The notes beneath the pieces are model-generated. The model was not told where the DNA came from. It did not search any database and worked only from the letters and a program-made list of their open reading frames with translations. Of a DNA stretch of 64,000 bases, positions 12,053-23,713 are shown one piece after another. Source of the stretch: Ctenosaura bakeri (lineage: Eukaryota; Chordata; Lepidosauria; Squamata; Iguanidae); NCBI GenBank assembly GCA_948474755.1, contig CAOLHI010002554.1, positions 124,001 through 188,000 on the forward strand, written 5' to 3'. The stretch's first letter is position 1, and each line of letters opens with the position of its first letter. A program made the position numbers and the translations under genes.

Positions 12053-13409
12053 AACTTGTCTCTCCTAGGAAGGATAAATGCTTTCAAAATGTCCTTATTA
12101 CTCAAGCTAATATTTCTCTTCCAAAACAATAGGAAGGGAAAAGATTTTTAAAGAATGGGAAAAAGAGTTATGGAAATTTATTTGGCAGGGAAAAAAACCC
12201 CAAGGATAAGATTCAAAACATTACAAGATGCAAAAGAGAGAGGAGGCTTTCAGGTGACATTGCTGAAAATCTATTACCAAGCATGTTGTTTAGAAATAAT
12301 AAAAGATTGGATATAAGTGGAGAATACAACAATAAAAGAAGCGGAAGGAATAAATAATAGATTTGGCTGGCACGGATACTTATACTATGACAAAGTAATT
12401 GTAAATAAAAAGTTTAATAATCATTGTATCCAAAAGACTTTATTGAAAGTGTGGATACAAATAAAGCATAAATACTACAGAAGACTTCCAATGTGGACCT
12501 CACCTTAAGAAGCTTCTAAAATTGCCCCAACAAAACAAGGGAATTTAATGACATATCAAGAGCTGCTGAAATGGGATGGAGACAAGTTAAGAATGCGTAC
12601 AGAAGAGGAACTAAAAGAGTTAGGACATGAATTTAATTGGTTTCCATGGAGACAATTAAAAGAGAGATTTAAGATGGATCAAAAATTATATGGATTTGAA
12701 AGAAATGAAAACGAATTAGATGTATTGATGAAAGGGGACCCAAAAAGAAAATCTCTAGATTTTATAAAATATTGTTGCAAAGAGAAATGGAATCAGAGAT
12801 TGTTAAAGATAATATGGTTAGATGGGCTCAAAATATTGGACACTCAATTGAGTTGGATACATGGGTGAGGGCATGGAAAACAGATGTAAAATTTACACCA
12901 AGTTTAAATCTAAGGGAAAACTTTTACAAAATGTTACATAGATGGTATATGACACCTGAAAGGTTGAAAAAAAAATAACAAAAAATGGGAATGGAAAATG
13001 TTGGAAATGTGATGAAAAGGAGGGGTCCTTTTTTCATATGTGGTGGACCTGTAAGGTAGTATGAAAATTTTGGAAGGAAATACATGATGAAATTCAAAGA
13101 ATGTACAGTTTAAATTTTGAAATGAAGCCAGAATTTTATTTGTTAAATGTGTTAGGGTAACAAAGAGAAATAAGATCTCATCAGAAGACATTGTTATATG
13201 TGATAGCAGCTGCAAGATTGACATATGCACAATATCGGAAAGAAAGAAACTATATTGATATAAAAGAATGGAAATTAAAAGTTCTGGATATGGTAGAGAC
13301 AGAAAAGTTAACTTTCTCACTTAAAAATAAGCCAATCCAGAACTTTGAAAGAGAATGTAAAGAAATTCTGAATTGGATAAAGAGACAGAACAAGAAAAGG
13401 AGGGAATAA

Positions 13410-13625
13410 AGAAAGACTTTTGGTAATGTAAGCTGACAATGTTATAGGTAAAGGATTAAGTTGTAATGTAACAATTTTAAATGTAACAATGTGAGACTAT
13501 CTTTTAAATAGAAACAATGTATGAATGGAATGTAAACACAGACTCAATTGGAAAAAATGTTTGGAAGTGGGGAAGGGTTTTTTTATTTTTCAATTTAAAT
13601 CTCAATTTTATATATATATATATAT
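13410..13625 (+). other. L1-B 3' UTR and (TA)n tail
   Basis: AT-rich, non-coding, with repeated 'aatgtaacaat' segments, ending in (TA)9 immediately before the second target duplication. The tail is TA-rich rather than a simple poly(A). Confidence 0.75.
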
Positions 13626-13901
13626 AGTTTTATTTAGTCTCCATCTGTATTCTTAACCTGTCCTTCTAAACTTTATTCTCCAGGGTAATGATCAGAAAAA
13701 GTTTTTGGAATAATTTCAACTTTATAAATCTCATCAGTCCAAGTTTTAGAAATCCATATCATATCTATTCTCAAGTCTCAAGTTTGTCTCTCAGGAAAAA
13801 GGTATAATCCTTCTCATTTGGATGCTTAAATCTCCATATGTCTACAATTTGTAAAGTATCCATCATTTCAAAGAAGTCTTTTGGTAATTGGCCTTGTTAC
13901 T
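13626..13901 (-). pseudogene. L1-A endonuclease fragment, other side of the L1-B insertion
   Basis: Read on the minus strand this encodes the C-terminal half of an L1 endonuclease: 'DFFEMMDTLQIVDIWRF', then a decayed 'RIDMIWISK' and 'KTFSDHYP' containing the SDH catalytic block. It joins in order with the L1-A linker at 5843 once L1-B and one target duplication are removed. The 5' end is lost at about 13901, where the Gypsy element begins. Confidence 0.85.
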
Positions 13902-13904
13902 TTT

Positions 13905-16900
13905 TAATTTACTTTGAAGAGGATCTATCAACTTGTGGGGACAGCAACCCATTCCCATCCTCCTTTAAACATCGCTTATCACAAGACACTTCAGTTAACG
14001 TGGCATTCAATTTTTGAATGTACATTCCCTTCTGTAAAACTGGTACATACCCTCCCTCAATGCAGATGGATGGCCTTCTGATGGCAGGAAAACCACTTAC
14101 AGTACACACCAAACTTATAAATGTCCAGGTGGAAAGCATACAAGGCCCCTTGCCATTTTTGGTACCAAATGAAGTTGGTTTCAAAGTGGTCCTTGGATTC
14201 AACTGGTTAAAACTGCATAACCCCAAAATCAACTGGCCCCAAGGTATGCTGAAACCTAGGTGGAAGGACACTAGGACCCCAGCAGAAAAGACCATGACAC
14301 TGGAATTGAGTGCTGAGGAACTACAAAAAATTCCCAAACAATACTGGGACCTGCAAAACGTTTTTGAACATGAAGCCAACAAGCTCCCACCTCACAGAGA
14401 TTTTGACTGTAAATTAAGACTTGTAAAGGGAGCTAAAATTCCAAAAGCCAAAATAATACCCTATGACCAGGCAAGAACTGGCAGTGTTGTGAAAGTTCCT
14501 AAGCAAAAATCTGCAACACGGTTTCATTAAACCGTCCTCCTCCCCAACTGCCAGTCTTGTCTTTTTCCAGCAAAAACTGGACAGGGGAGGGACCCAAGGC
14601 CCATTGTGAACTATAACTTCATTAACCAAGCATTGATCCCCAATGCCTACCCAATTCTGCTCACGGCAGACATAACAGCACAATTAGTTCAAGGAAAATA
14701 TTTTACCAAACTAGATCTCTGAGAGGCTTTTCACTGGATCAGAATGGACCCTGAGAGTGAATGGCTTACCGCCTTCTCAACCCCCCTTGGAAATTACCAA
14801 TGGATTGTACTTCCTTTTGGATTGCAAGCGGGTCCTACTGTTTTCCAAATGTTTTTGAACTCTGTGCTGCAGGAATTCTTTTACAATGGTGTTGTGGCAT
14901 ACTTGGATGACATACTGAGTTACTCCAAAACTCTCCATGAACACATGGAACTAGTCTGTAAAGTGTTGGAAAAACTACATATTGAGCCATCTAAGTGTGA
15001 ATTTCACACACAAACATTCAATTACCTTGGATACAGAATTTGCAACAATACCCTAAACATGGACCCTCCTAAAATTCAGGCGATCATGGAATGGCCCATT
15101 CTGAAGACCCAGAAACAATTGCAGCAGTTTCTAGGATTTGCCAACTTTTACTGAAATTTCATTGACAGTTTTGCCAGGATTGCACTGCCTTTAACAGAAC
15201 TCTTAAAAATAACTGTTAAAAAAGAACCAGGGCACTCCTGCTCCAAAGAAACTGCTATGGACTGATGCTTACCAAACTGCGTTTGATGAACTTAAACTTA
15301 TGTTCACCACTGAACCATTGCTTCTTTTCCTGGATCCAGAAAAGAAATTCATAGTGCAGACAGATGCCTCTGACTTTGCAATGAGTGCCACATTACTACA
15401 ACACGACAATAATGGACACCTAAAACCATGCACATTCTAGAAATTCACACCAATCCAACGCAAATGGCTAATATGGGAAAAATAAACACTGGCTATTCAC
15501 TTTGCCCTAAGCATCTGGTGTCACTTCTTGGAAAGGGTCAGGCTGTCTTTCAAAGTTTGATGTAATCACCGGAACCTTGAGATACTAAAAACTGCCATGA
15601 AATTGAACCCCAAACAGGCGCACTGGGCCAAATTCTTTCAATGCTTTAACGTCAAAATAATCTTCAAGCTGGGAAAGTCCAACACTCTTGCCAATCCCCT
15701 TTCGAGACTCCCTAATCACGAAAGTCCCATGGATATGACTGAACCTAAGCAAGGAATGCTGTTCTCCCTGGACACACTTGGACTTGGGGCAAACACATGT
15801 GCACAAACACATCTCCATTCCTCTATATCTTTGACTTTTGAGTCTCACCTGCTTGCGTCTCTGCAAGCTGGTTGCATTGGAGACGAATGACTGAAATCGC
15901 ACCCTACGCTAGTGACCTGGAAGGACGGCATTACCTTGGCAGCTCCAAATTATACGTGCCTCCCCAATGTAGACCCAAAATTCTCAAAAGGCATCACAAC
16001 CTTAAATCTGCAGGTCACTTTGGCTTTCTTGAAGAAACTCTACATGCTGTCAGCTGACAGTTCTACTGTCCGGTACTTCACATGGATGTTCAAGACTACA
16101 TTAAGAGTTGAGCGACATGCAACACCTGCAAAATTAGGAACTCTAAAGCACATGGACTTTTGAAACCACTCCCAACTCCTTCTAAGCCATGGGATCATTT
16201 CTTGGTACTTCATCGTAGGCCTACCCAACAGCCAGGGCTGTCATGTCATCTGAGTGGTCAAGGACCAATTTTCCAAGCAATCTCACTTCAGTCCGCTTGA
16301 GAAAGTTCCCACAGCAGAAAAACTGGCCCAATTTTTCATCTCTCACATTTGGAGTCTACATGGGACCCCTTCCTGTATCATATCTGTTAGAGAACCAATT
16401 TTCACTTCCAAATTCTGAACTTCTTTCCTGAAATCCCTTGATATTAAGTAAAAGCTCTACAGCAGCCATTATCCAACCAATCCAATTGGGTTTCCATCCT
16501 CCCGTTCACCGACTTCACCTACAACTCTACAAGGCATGCCTCCACTGGAATTCTACAAGGCATGCCTCCATTGAAGCTGTCTACAGAACTGAACTTAAAC
16601 AATATCCCACCCCCATGCTTGGATCCAGCAAATTTCCAGCATCTGGGACTCTGTCTGCTCTGCCATTCAATCTTGTATACTTGTCTACCAAAAATTTAAC
16701 TTTTGAAGGGCCATCTAAGAAGCTTGCTCCTAAATTTGTTGGCCCCTTCCCTATCAAAAAAGTCATAAATGAGGTGACTTTCAAACTCTTTTTGCCTGCT
16801 AAATATAAACTCATTCACCCTGTTTTTCATTGCAGCTTACTGAAACCGGCCCCTTCTTTGAACTCTTCTCTGACTGATTCTGGCCTCATGGAAGTATCCC

Positions 16901-17000
16901 ATGTCCTTGACTCCAGGATCCATAAGGGCCAACTTCAGAACCTGATCCTCTGGAAAAATTTCACTCCTCAGCTAGCTGAATGGGTGTATTCAACTTAAAT
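13905..17000 (+). pseudogene. Gypsy pol: protease end, RT, RNase H, integrase, chromodomain
   Basis: The protease C-terminus carries 'VLGFNWLKLHNPKINW' (near 14190). The reverse transcriptase includes LVQGKYFTKLDL, the aromatic PFGLQAGPTVFQ block and the catalytic YLDD at 14900-14911, then LGFANFY. RNase H begins with QTDASDFAMSATLLQ near 15358. A degenerate HHCC finger of the integrase lies at about 15900-16100; its catalytic core is badly decayed. The GPY/F-type segment 'KLAPKFVGPF' (about 16715) leads to a chromodomain containing 'EVSHVLDSRIHKGQLQNL' near 16890, where such integrases usually read histone marks. Stops (for example TGA at 14720-14722) and several shifts inactivate it. Confidence 0.88.
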
Positions 17001-17100
17001 TTTTGCCTCTGATCTTGTTACCGCTTTTCACAAAGCTCACCCTACTAAACCTTCATTGCCTTACTAACTACAGCTCATATCACACATATATCCATTTTTT

Positions 17101-17120
17101 TTCTTTTGGGAGGGGCAGGA
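17101..17120 (+). promoter_or_regulatory. Polypurine tract of the Gypsy element
   Basis: A tgggaggggcagga tract lies immediately before the TGTCGG start of the LTR, the normal place for plus-strand priming in LTR retrotransposons. Confidence 0.7.
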
Positions 17121-17423
17121 TGTCGGAATGCCCTCCATATATGTTAATAGGATATTTAGTTAAGGGGATATTTAGCATGTAGCATGTAGTTGAGGTAGCG
17201 GAGAACCAGTAGGTAAACAGTGCCTGGCATGGGAAAGGAATGTGCTGATAACACCCTCCAGATTCCCAAGGACTTCTGATGAGGGAGGGGCCTTGGGGGA
17301 TCTTAAGCTCAAACACTTTTGCTTTCCTTCAGTCTTCACACTAAAGTAATTACATGTACTTAACTCCAAATAAACAATATTTTTATGTATTGTACTGTTT
17401 CTGCTTGGATTCTGTTCCTGACA
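17121..17423 (+). mobile_element. Gypsy 3' LTR
   Basis: 303 bp starting TGTCGGAATG and ending TTCCTGACA, with an AATAAA at about 17370 followed by a T-rich stretch. Short compared with the LTR-A and LTR-B families and unrelated to them. The upstream partner is missing, so no target duplication can be tested. Confidence 0.8.
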
Positions 17424-19611
17424 ATCAGGGACCTGCAGATTTCCACTTGGGAACAGAGTGGCTGTAGAGGACACTCAAGCTGAGGAAACAATTGCATGTT
17501 TCGGTGGAGCCAGAGAATGAGAAGTGTCATTTCCCCATACGGACATTACATTACTCAACTCTGGACCTCTTGGAACTTTACTTTAAACAGTTTAGTATCT
17601 CATGAACTGAAAATTTGAAGACATGGTGTTCCTTTGAATTGCTTGGATTTTATTTTACTTCACTGTAAGTCAAATAGACCTACTTATTCATCATTTTTGT
17701 TTTTACCTTACTGGATTTTCTGTTCTGAAAGATATAATTAAGGAGACTGACTCTTAACTCTGAAATGTCTGTTTTAGTAGTCCTCGGTAACTTTTAAATT
17801 TAGATTCTTAGAGGAAAATAGGAAAGTCAATCAAATTCAACCAGACTGGTACATATTGTATCCATATCATTTTGAAATGTACAGTAATAAAATATGTGTA
17901 TTTAATTTATTTTTTTAAAATGAAAATAATATATATAAAAAGAAAGGTAGCCTGCAATGATAGTACGGGATGTCATCGGCTCTTTGGCGGGACTGATTGA
18001 CAAGATCATAAAAAGATACACTTTGAGACCAGTTCCATCTTATTTTCCCCCCACTGACTTGGATCTAACCAAACAGTGTCAGACATTCTTGTACAGCTGA
18101 ATAAAAATAACTTGTATGAAAGAATGAATTGGCCTCTTCAGCTGGATTTCTAAACTCGTTGGTCATGGAGTAAGTCATACGCATTCATGGACATGTTACC
18201 TGCAGCTGATGTGAGTTCCAGTGCAAAATATCTGGAGGGCATCATGTTGAGGGAAGGCTTAGAGACATGTTAGTAAATAAAGATTTGAGGGGAGCTCTAG
18301 TGTCTGTACTTTGTAGCCCTGTTCAGGTGTTAGAATAGTTGAGTTGAAAGTGTGAGCAGAGGAAGCAGTTAAGTGCTGTCTGCTCCACTATGTCCTTCTT
18401 TATGCAGTCTCTCAAACCCTTAACTTTTCAGGGTTTGAGATCATATGGAGAGCTTCCTCAAACAGTAAAGAGTCTTTTTTTTTCTTTTTTTAAAAAAGAT
18501 GTCACTATCCAAAGGGCACCCTGTGCTGAATAAGGCTTATCTGTTTCAGTGAGATGCTGTTCACTTTTTGGAGAATATGAGTGATATATTCTTCAGGATT
18601 GTTTGTGACTTTTCTGTGATAAAGGTCAGTGAATGATCAGCCCCAGAAAACCCTTTGATAAGTTCGTCTTAGGGTTGTCATGTTGCATTCACTCCTTGCC
18701 ATGTGAATGAATATAGAATATGTTTTGATGTAATGTAAGGTTTCTATGGATGTAATGCATTACAAGCTGCCAAATGGTCAATGTTGAAAACTGTATATTA
18801 TCTGTAGGGTAGTTATAAATGGGTACTGTCACAGTTAGACCTTTTTCCATAGGGAGGGGGACTTCAAAAGTCCCAGTTTCCATGACTTGTACAAATCCAC
18901 CAGACAATGCAAGGTGATTTATGCATGTTTATTGCAGACAACACCCTCCCACAAGGCAAGACAAGTTCATTTGTGAGCAGCACAACCCCACAGCCTCCGT
19001 CTGGAGGACTCGATCTCTTCCAGTCTCAGACAGTCTTTCCCAAAACTCGATGAAGCAGAAATTGCCTTCAGAGACCACTAAAGGGCATCAGGGGATAACT
19101 AATGCCATCACTTCCTTCCTTCTTGCACTTTCCCCTTTCTTCTGAGTTACTCACTCCTCTTTGAAGTCACTGCTGTGCCTCACGCCTGCTGAGTGTCCTC
19201 CCCCCACTCCATAGGAAAGATCCAAATCTGTACACAGTCTGTTGGCTCTTGCTTCACACTGTTTGCTCACTCATCATTGGATATCCTCCCACCTGTTCTC
19301 CTTCCACCTCTCCCTTCCCTGCTGGGCATCCTCACTTTTGAAGTCCCACATCACAGACCCATCCATTTCTCACCACACCTTCCAAGGCCATACCTGGCTA
19401 GTGTTTCTCCACTATTGCTCCCCAGCTGTCTCTCCCCTCATTCAGAAAACTCTGAGCAGGTCTGCACTCCAGGATAGTTCCCTGGGTAAGTGAACCCCTC
19501 CTACAGATATTTAGACTGGCCAGGCAAGGTTTTGTTTATTTAGAAGTGGTAGCAATCAACAAGTGATTTATTATGCATAGGCTTTGGATTTCCAGAGTTA
19601 GGAATGCAGAT
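17424..19611. other. Unassigned, largely unique-looking DNA
   Basis: No element or gene recognised over most of this stretch. A poly(A)-rich region lies near 17890-17945. A 47-codon open frame occurs at 17957-18100. Around 18830-19500 the composition is richer in C; an antisense AATAAA at about 18937 would suit a minus-strand LTR, but ends could not be fixed. Confidence 0.5.
17957..18100 (+). CDS. Small open reading frame of unknown identity
   Basis: A 47-residue frame starts MIVRDVIGSLAGLIDK and ends with PTDLDLTKQCQTFLYS. The amino-acid mix is balanced and protein-like rather than low complexity. A stop codon lies just upstream, and the terminal TGA overlaps a TGAATAAAAATAA signal. No splice acceptor with a pyrimidine tract precedes it. 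It could be the end of a transposon or retrocopy frame, a real small peptide or chance. I do not recognise it. Confidence 0.2.
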   Translation: MIVRDVIGSLAGLIDKIIKRYTLRPVPSYFPPTDLDLTKQCQTFLYS

Positions 19612-20411
19612 AATCGTAGAATCATAGAGTTGGAAGAGACCACAGGGGCCATCCAGTCCAACCCTCTGCTATGCAGGAACATACATCAAAGCACTCCCAA
19701 CAGATGGCCATCCAGCCTCTGCTTAAAAACCTCTAAAGAAGGAGACTCCACCATGCTCCCAGGCAGCATATTCCACTGCTGGACAGCTCTGACCATCAGG
19801 AAGTTCTTCCTGAGGTTCAGGTGGAATCTCTTTTCCTGCAGGTTGAATCCGTTGCTCCTTGTCCTAGTCTCTGGAGCAGCAGAAAACAAATTCATTCCCT
19901 CCTCAACGTGACATCCCTTCTAATATCTAAACATGGCTATCACGTCCCCTCTTAACCTTCTTTTCTGCAGACTAAACATCCCCAGCTCCCTAAGCCGTTC
20001 TTCATAGGGCATGGCTTCCAGACCCTTCACCATTTTGGTTGCCCAGAACTGGACACAGTATTCCAAATAAGGCCTAACCAATGCAGAATAGAGTGGTACC
20101 TTTACCTCCCTTGATTTAGACACCATACTCCTATTGATGCAACTAAGAATTGTGTTGGCTTTCTTGGTTGCAACATCACACTGCTGACTCTTGTTCATCT
20201 TGTGATCTACCAAGACTCCTAGATCCCTTTCACATGTACTCCTATCCAGCCACACATCCCACATCATCTTTTTGTGCATTCCATTTTTTCTGCCTAAGTG
20301 TGGGACCTTACATTTCTCCCCGTTGAAACTTATTTTGTTAGCTTTGGCCCAGCTCTCCAATCTGTTAAGATCATTTTGAATTTCGATTCTCTCCTCTGGT
20401 GTATTAGCTAG
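19612..20411 (-). mobile_element. CR1 retrotransposon, 5'-truncated
   Basis: Read on the minus strand, the element ends at about 19612 in the CR1-specific 3' terminus with its short ATTCTATGATT-type repeat, with no poly(A). The 5' edge near 20411 falls within the reverse transcriptase shortly after the palm motif. It is more diverged than the two CR1 copies at 48.7-53.6 kb. Confidence 0.9.
19686..20411 (-). pseudogene. CR1 ORF2 C-terminal fragment
   Basis: The minus-strand frame from about 20360 carries [25 protein letters not shown] and LGVLVDHKMN, then [16 protein letters not shown] and [13 protein letters not shown], all standard CR1 thumb and C-terminal blocks. Relative to the CR1 copies at 48.9 and 52.4 kb it lacks about 17 codons between QFWA and TKMV. 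A shift near 19920 separates the last block (19895-19686). Confidence 0.88.
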
Positions 20412-20940
20412 TTAACAATGAGTAGCATATCAAAGAGAAAAGACCTGGATCTAAGCCTAGTGAACAGGAATCAAAGAGACTGGGGAGGGGGGAAGAATGG
20501 CCCCAAAAGCACCTGTACAATGTTAAGTGAGAGTGATGCATTTCCTCATCCCCTGTGTCATTTTTGTTTCACTCCCTCTTACTGAAACAAAAATGACACA
20601 GGGGATGCAGAAATGCTTTGGGTTGAAACTGAAGTTAGTGCCTTGGGGATAAAGCTGGAAGAGGTGTAAACCTGGAGAACCTGCCAATGGGCACTGTGGG
20701 TACATGGAAGTATGTACCCCCATTTAACCCAAAGTATGTTGTAAATGATTTACTCCAGCACCATTACACACTTAAGATCCTGTGCCTCATTAAACGCAAT
20801 GGAAAATACCTGTGTGTTTTGTTGAGAGTAACAGAGTAGTGGAACACAACAGATTACTGGAGTCCTTGTTACCAAAAGATCGGGACTACATTCTGCTGCA
20901 TCATACTGTCTATTCATAAAGTAATCATCCTGAACTCAGA
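20412..20940. other. Unassigned spacer
   Basis: No coding frame or known repeat. A 21-base stretch with 'actgaaacaaaaatgacacaggggat' at 20580-20606 is an inverted copy of 20540-20570, giving a short palindrome of about 25 bp per arm. Confidence 0.5.
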
Positions 20941-21089
20941 ATTCCATGTTATGGAATTAGAATACAGTGCAGATGGGACCAGCATGAAGGGGAAGGCAGA
21001 GGAAAAGTGGCAGCCTTCCCTTTAGCCAACTGGACCTTCAAAACCCTGGTAAGCCTGGTGAGCTGGTAGTGGTTCCTAGAAGAGAATAC

Positions 21090-23085
21090 CATGAGGTATC
21101 AGAGGAGAGCTGAAAGGTTTTTCAAGTGGAATGTGCAGATCGGGCACCCACTGAGTCAGGTTGCCAAGGACCCGAGTTTGGAGATGGAAGTTCTGTGACT
21201 GAGAAGAGAACTGGGCAAAACCCATGAAAAGATGCAATATCTCTTGGAAACATTGCAAATCAAGGAGAAGGGAGACCAGCAAGGATGGAGAGGGTGGAGA
21301 CCTTTTCGAGCACAAGGGCAGCAGGAGATGTAGCACCCTGAGAGCGGGAGCCAACAACAGACAGAGCAGCAAGCACTGCAATGCGATTCCTGGGAGACAA
21401 CTCAAAGCTACTTTTGATGGGCAAGGAGAGCAGCTCCCTTTTTGATAACTCAGGTAGCTGGATTCATGGCAGAGTGGAAATATGCTTTCCCTTCTGAAGA
21501 ATCAAGGATGAGGTTTGTAGCAACACAGTTGGAGGGGCAAGCATGCAATCGACTAGTGGACTAGGACAAGGCAGGGGCTCCAGAATAGGGGACTTTGTGT
21601 TTGTTCATGAACAAATTAAGAGCCAGGTTCAAAGATCTTTTCCACCATGCTAAAGCCAGGGTGCTTCTGATAACTCTCAAGCAGGGAAATTGTTCAGTGG
21701 CCAAGTATGTGGAGGAATTTCAGCGACTGGCCCCCAGGTACCAGATTGGTAAAGGCAACCAAGATCCAACTCTTCCAAGAGTGGCTCAGGCCAGAAGTAC
21801 TGGAATGGGCTTCCCTGAAAGACAACCCAGTGACATTGACGGGACAGATGTTATTAGCAGGGGAAGTGGAAACCTTTCAACAAAGAGAGATGAATGCCCG
21901 ACAGAGGTACAGCCCCCAAAGGCAGGAATGGCAAGAGAGCACCCCAAGAGCTGAGTGATGAGAGAGCAATGAGAAGGAATTTAGGTCTGTGCCTACACAG
22001 CTGGAGAGAGGGACACCAAGTTGTTACCATACACTCCCACATGTTGATATGGTCTAATTGGCAAAATATATTAATTGGCAGATATGTTTAATGGGCATAA
22101 AATATAAATTATATACCCTTATGACTGGAAAGGCTGTGTGGAAAGGGACACTGCTTGGGAACAAGTCAGAGATGACCCCAGCATGGCCAGATTGTAAAGC
22201 CTGACTTAATGGCTCTGAGCTAATCCTGTCAATTGTCAACCTCGGAAAACGGTAAGGTGCCCAGATGCAGAAGCAAAGACCCCTGCCGTGTGCAATTCAT
22301 ATTGAAGCCTGGCCTAGACACCCCACTCAACCAAGACATTGAAGCAGTGAATCCATTCCAGACCCCTTTTGTTTACTCTGCTAGAAAGCAATTAACTCAC
22401 ACTCCTTCAGGGGAAAAAATAAGAGTATATAAACCCTTGGTTTAGAGAAATCAGATGTAATGAGATGAAGTGCTATGTTGCCCTGAACCCTGATCTGGTC
22501 TGCCCTTAGCCACATTTCAACTTCTTCACCACTCTTCTGGACTGGTAATTATGACCCCAAACCCTCAACCTCTCTATCCATAATTTTTCCTCCCTTTATC
22601 CTTCAATCAGCTCTTGTGTGAGTGTTTGACTGTATGTATCTTGTCTGCATGCATGAGTGAATTCCCCTCAATAAAACACATGTTTAGTTTACTTTTGAAT
22701 CTCTGGCTGGTTCTTTTCCTGAGTGATCCTATAAACATTGGTAGAAAATTCTGCCTAAGTTGCCCCTGAACTCAAGCCTCCTGAACTTTGAGCTAATTCA
22801 TTCCCCACTTTTGCAAGGATGTATTGACATCGTGGGGTGGCTCTTTTGGCACCTACATTTTGAAGTAACATAGTAGCCAACTGTCCAGACCTCATCAAGA
22901 CTAGGAGAGAGAGGAAAGTGGGAAGCAAGACAAGAAGCTAAGGGCAACAGGCACCAACTTGGTGCTAAATGGGGAATCAGCAAGCTTGAATCCTGTAGAC
23001 CTGGCAGGACACAATGAAGTCTCCACAGAGAACAGTGATTCAGAGCCATCGGGAAATGAAACAAACCTGCACTGAGTGCCAGAGT
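21090..23085 (+). pseudogene. Gypsy Gag (capsid and zinc knuckle), broken
   Basis: After a charged N-terminal region, the capsid segment reads in three frames: 'FMAEWKYAFPSEESRMRF' near 21460, 'MNKLRARFKDLFHHAKAR' from 21607, 'NCSVAKYVEEFQRL' from about 21692, and in a shifted frame 'VKATKIQLFQEWLRPEVLEWA' from 21749. This is the retrotransposon-gag fold that forms the particle shell. A decayed CCHC knuckle straddles the LTR insertion: 'REGHQ' ends at 22020 and 'ANCP' resumes at about 22877. The second cysteine of the knuckle has been lost to serine. Confidence 0.8.
22022..22870 (+). mobile_element. LTR-B solo LTR inside Gypsy gag
   Basis: 849 bp from TGTTACC at 22022 to AAGTAACA at 22870, flanked by aagt and tagt (4-bp target duplication, one mismatch). 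It has a TATATAAA near 22427 and CAATAAAA near 22669 in plus orientation. Removing it and one duplication restores the local gag frame, which confirms both ends. Confidence 0.88.
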
Positions 23086-23340
23086 GCAGGCTACAAGCAA
23101 CAGGTGTCTGAAGATTGTGGTGAGTGGCAGAGCTACTCCTTCCTTCATACCTATTAGCTTACGATACTTGAGGGGAGAGAAATGCATGGACCTCATTGTC
23201 GTAATAGATTGGGGGTGCACCAGGAGTCCTATGAACCTGTCAGTAGTCACAGGAATGAGATTACAAGCAGAGAATTTCGACCAGGGAAGAAAGGATACAA
23301 AACTGAGACTTAAAGCAAAAATGAAAAAGATGGCATAATG
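23084..23340 (+). pseudogene. Gypsy retropepsin fragment
   Basis: An open frame of 84 codons contains 'FIPISLRYLRGEKCMDLIVV' followed by IDWGCTRS. This matches the start of a Gypsy aspartic protease, where the active site normally reads DSG; here the serine codon has become tryptophan. The flap and second half are absent. The frame ends at 23338 and no reverse transcriptase follows. Confidence 0.7.
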
Positions 23341-23713
23341 ATAACTGTAATAGAGAAAGCAGTAATGGAAAAAGGACAGTCATCCAGGGAGAAAAACAGA
23401 ATAGGATTAAGGTGAGTTCTAAATGATTAAATAGTTAAACACTAGGGATGGGACAAATCTGGAATTTTCCAAATCCAAATCTGAATCCCTGGAAGGTTCT
23501 GGGAATCCATGAATCTCACAAATCTCGAATCTTTCAAATCCTTTTTTAAAACAGGATTTAACAGTAAGGGAAGGAAGGATAATCTTGGGCAAGACACACT
23601 CTCTCAACCTTAGCAAAAGTCTGCACAAAGACAAACCTCCCTCTGAAGAAATCTGCCCTGGACAATTGTCATAGTTTTGCCTCAGAATCTCCCCAGATTG
23701 AAAATGACATGAA
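23341..23713. other. Unassigned spacer
   Basis: No gene. A 'ccaaatccaaatctgaatcc' run at 23468-23490 resembles the 'ggattcag...gaatcc' run at 25905-25955, so a minor unclassified repeat may be present at both places. Confidence 0.4.

Larger units (their letters stand above)
8387..13409 (+). pseudogene. L1-B ORF2 (endonuclease-reverse transcriptase), broken and interrupted
   Basis: ORF2 opens with MKIINWNVQGIN, the N-terminal motif of the L1 apurinic-like endonuclease, followed by GVAIYIDRN, GVYAPN and AGDWNGVI. The endonuclease is cut at about 8811 by an LTR and resumes at about 9457. After a short L1 insertion the linker and reverse transcriptase follow: TDKAPGPDGF, NYRPISLLN, GQAGFLPSRQ, SLDAEKAFDN and GVQQGCPLS. 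The catalytic palm reads FTDD at 11276-11287 instead of the usual FADD. A solo LTR at 11618-12052 splits the region before the C-terminal domain, which continues to 13409. Numerous stops and shifts (for example near 8779, 10718, 11030) make it non-functional. Confidence 0.9.
5828..13641 (+). mobile_element. L1-B: near full-length L1 retrotransposon with 16-bp target duplication
   Basis: The 16-base sequence agttttatttagtctc occurs at 5828-5843 and again, perfectly, at 13626-13641; the L1 lies exactly between. The sequence after the second copy resumes the endonuclease of the minus-strand L1-A, proving insertion into it. Internal order is 5' UTR (5844-7383), ORF1 (7384-8379), ORF2 (8387-13409) and a short 3' UTR ending in (TA)n. 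About 1.35 kb of the span is later insertions (8812-9456, 9783-10056, 11618-12052). Both frames are broken, so it is not autonomous now. Confidence 0.92.
13905..17423 (+). mobile_element. Ty3/Gypsy chromodomain retrotransposon, 5'-truncated, with 3' LTR
   Basis: Protease end, reverse transcriptase, RNase H, integrase and chromodomain occur in Gypsy order on the plus strand and are followed by a purine tract and a 3' LTR. Gag, most of the protease, the primer site and the 5' LTR are absent; the left edge abuts L1-A at about 13901. Confidence 0.9.
20941..23340 (+). mobile_element. Ty3/Gypsy gag-protease fragment, split by a solo LTR
   Basis: Plus-strand capsid, nucleocapsid and protease segments of a Gypsy-type element, interrupted at 22022-22870 by LTR-B. 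Nothing after the protease is recognisable, and no own LTRs are found, so this is a fragment. It may or may not be the same family as the pol at 13.9 kb, since the segments do not overlap enough to tell. Confidence 0.8.
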
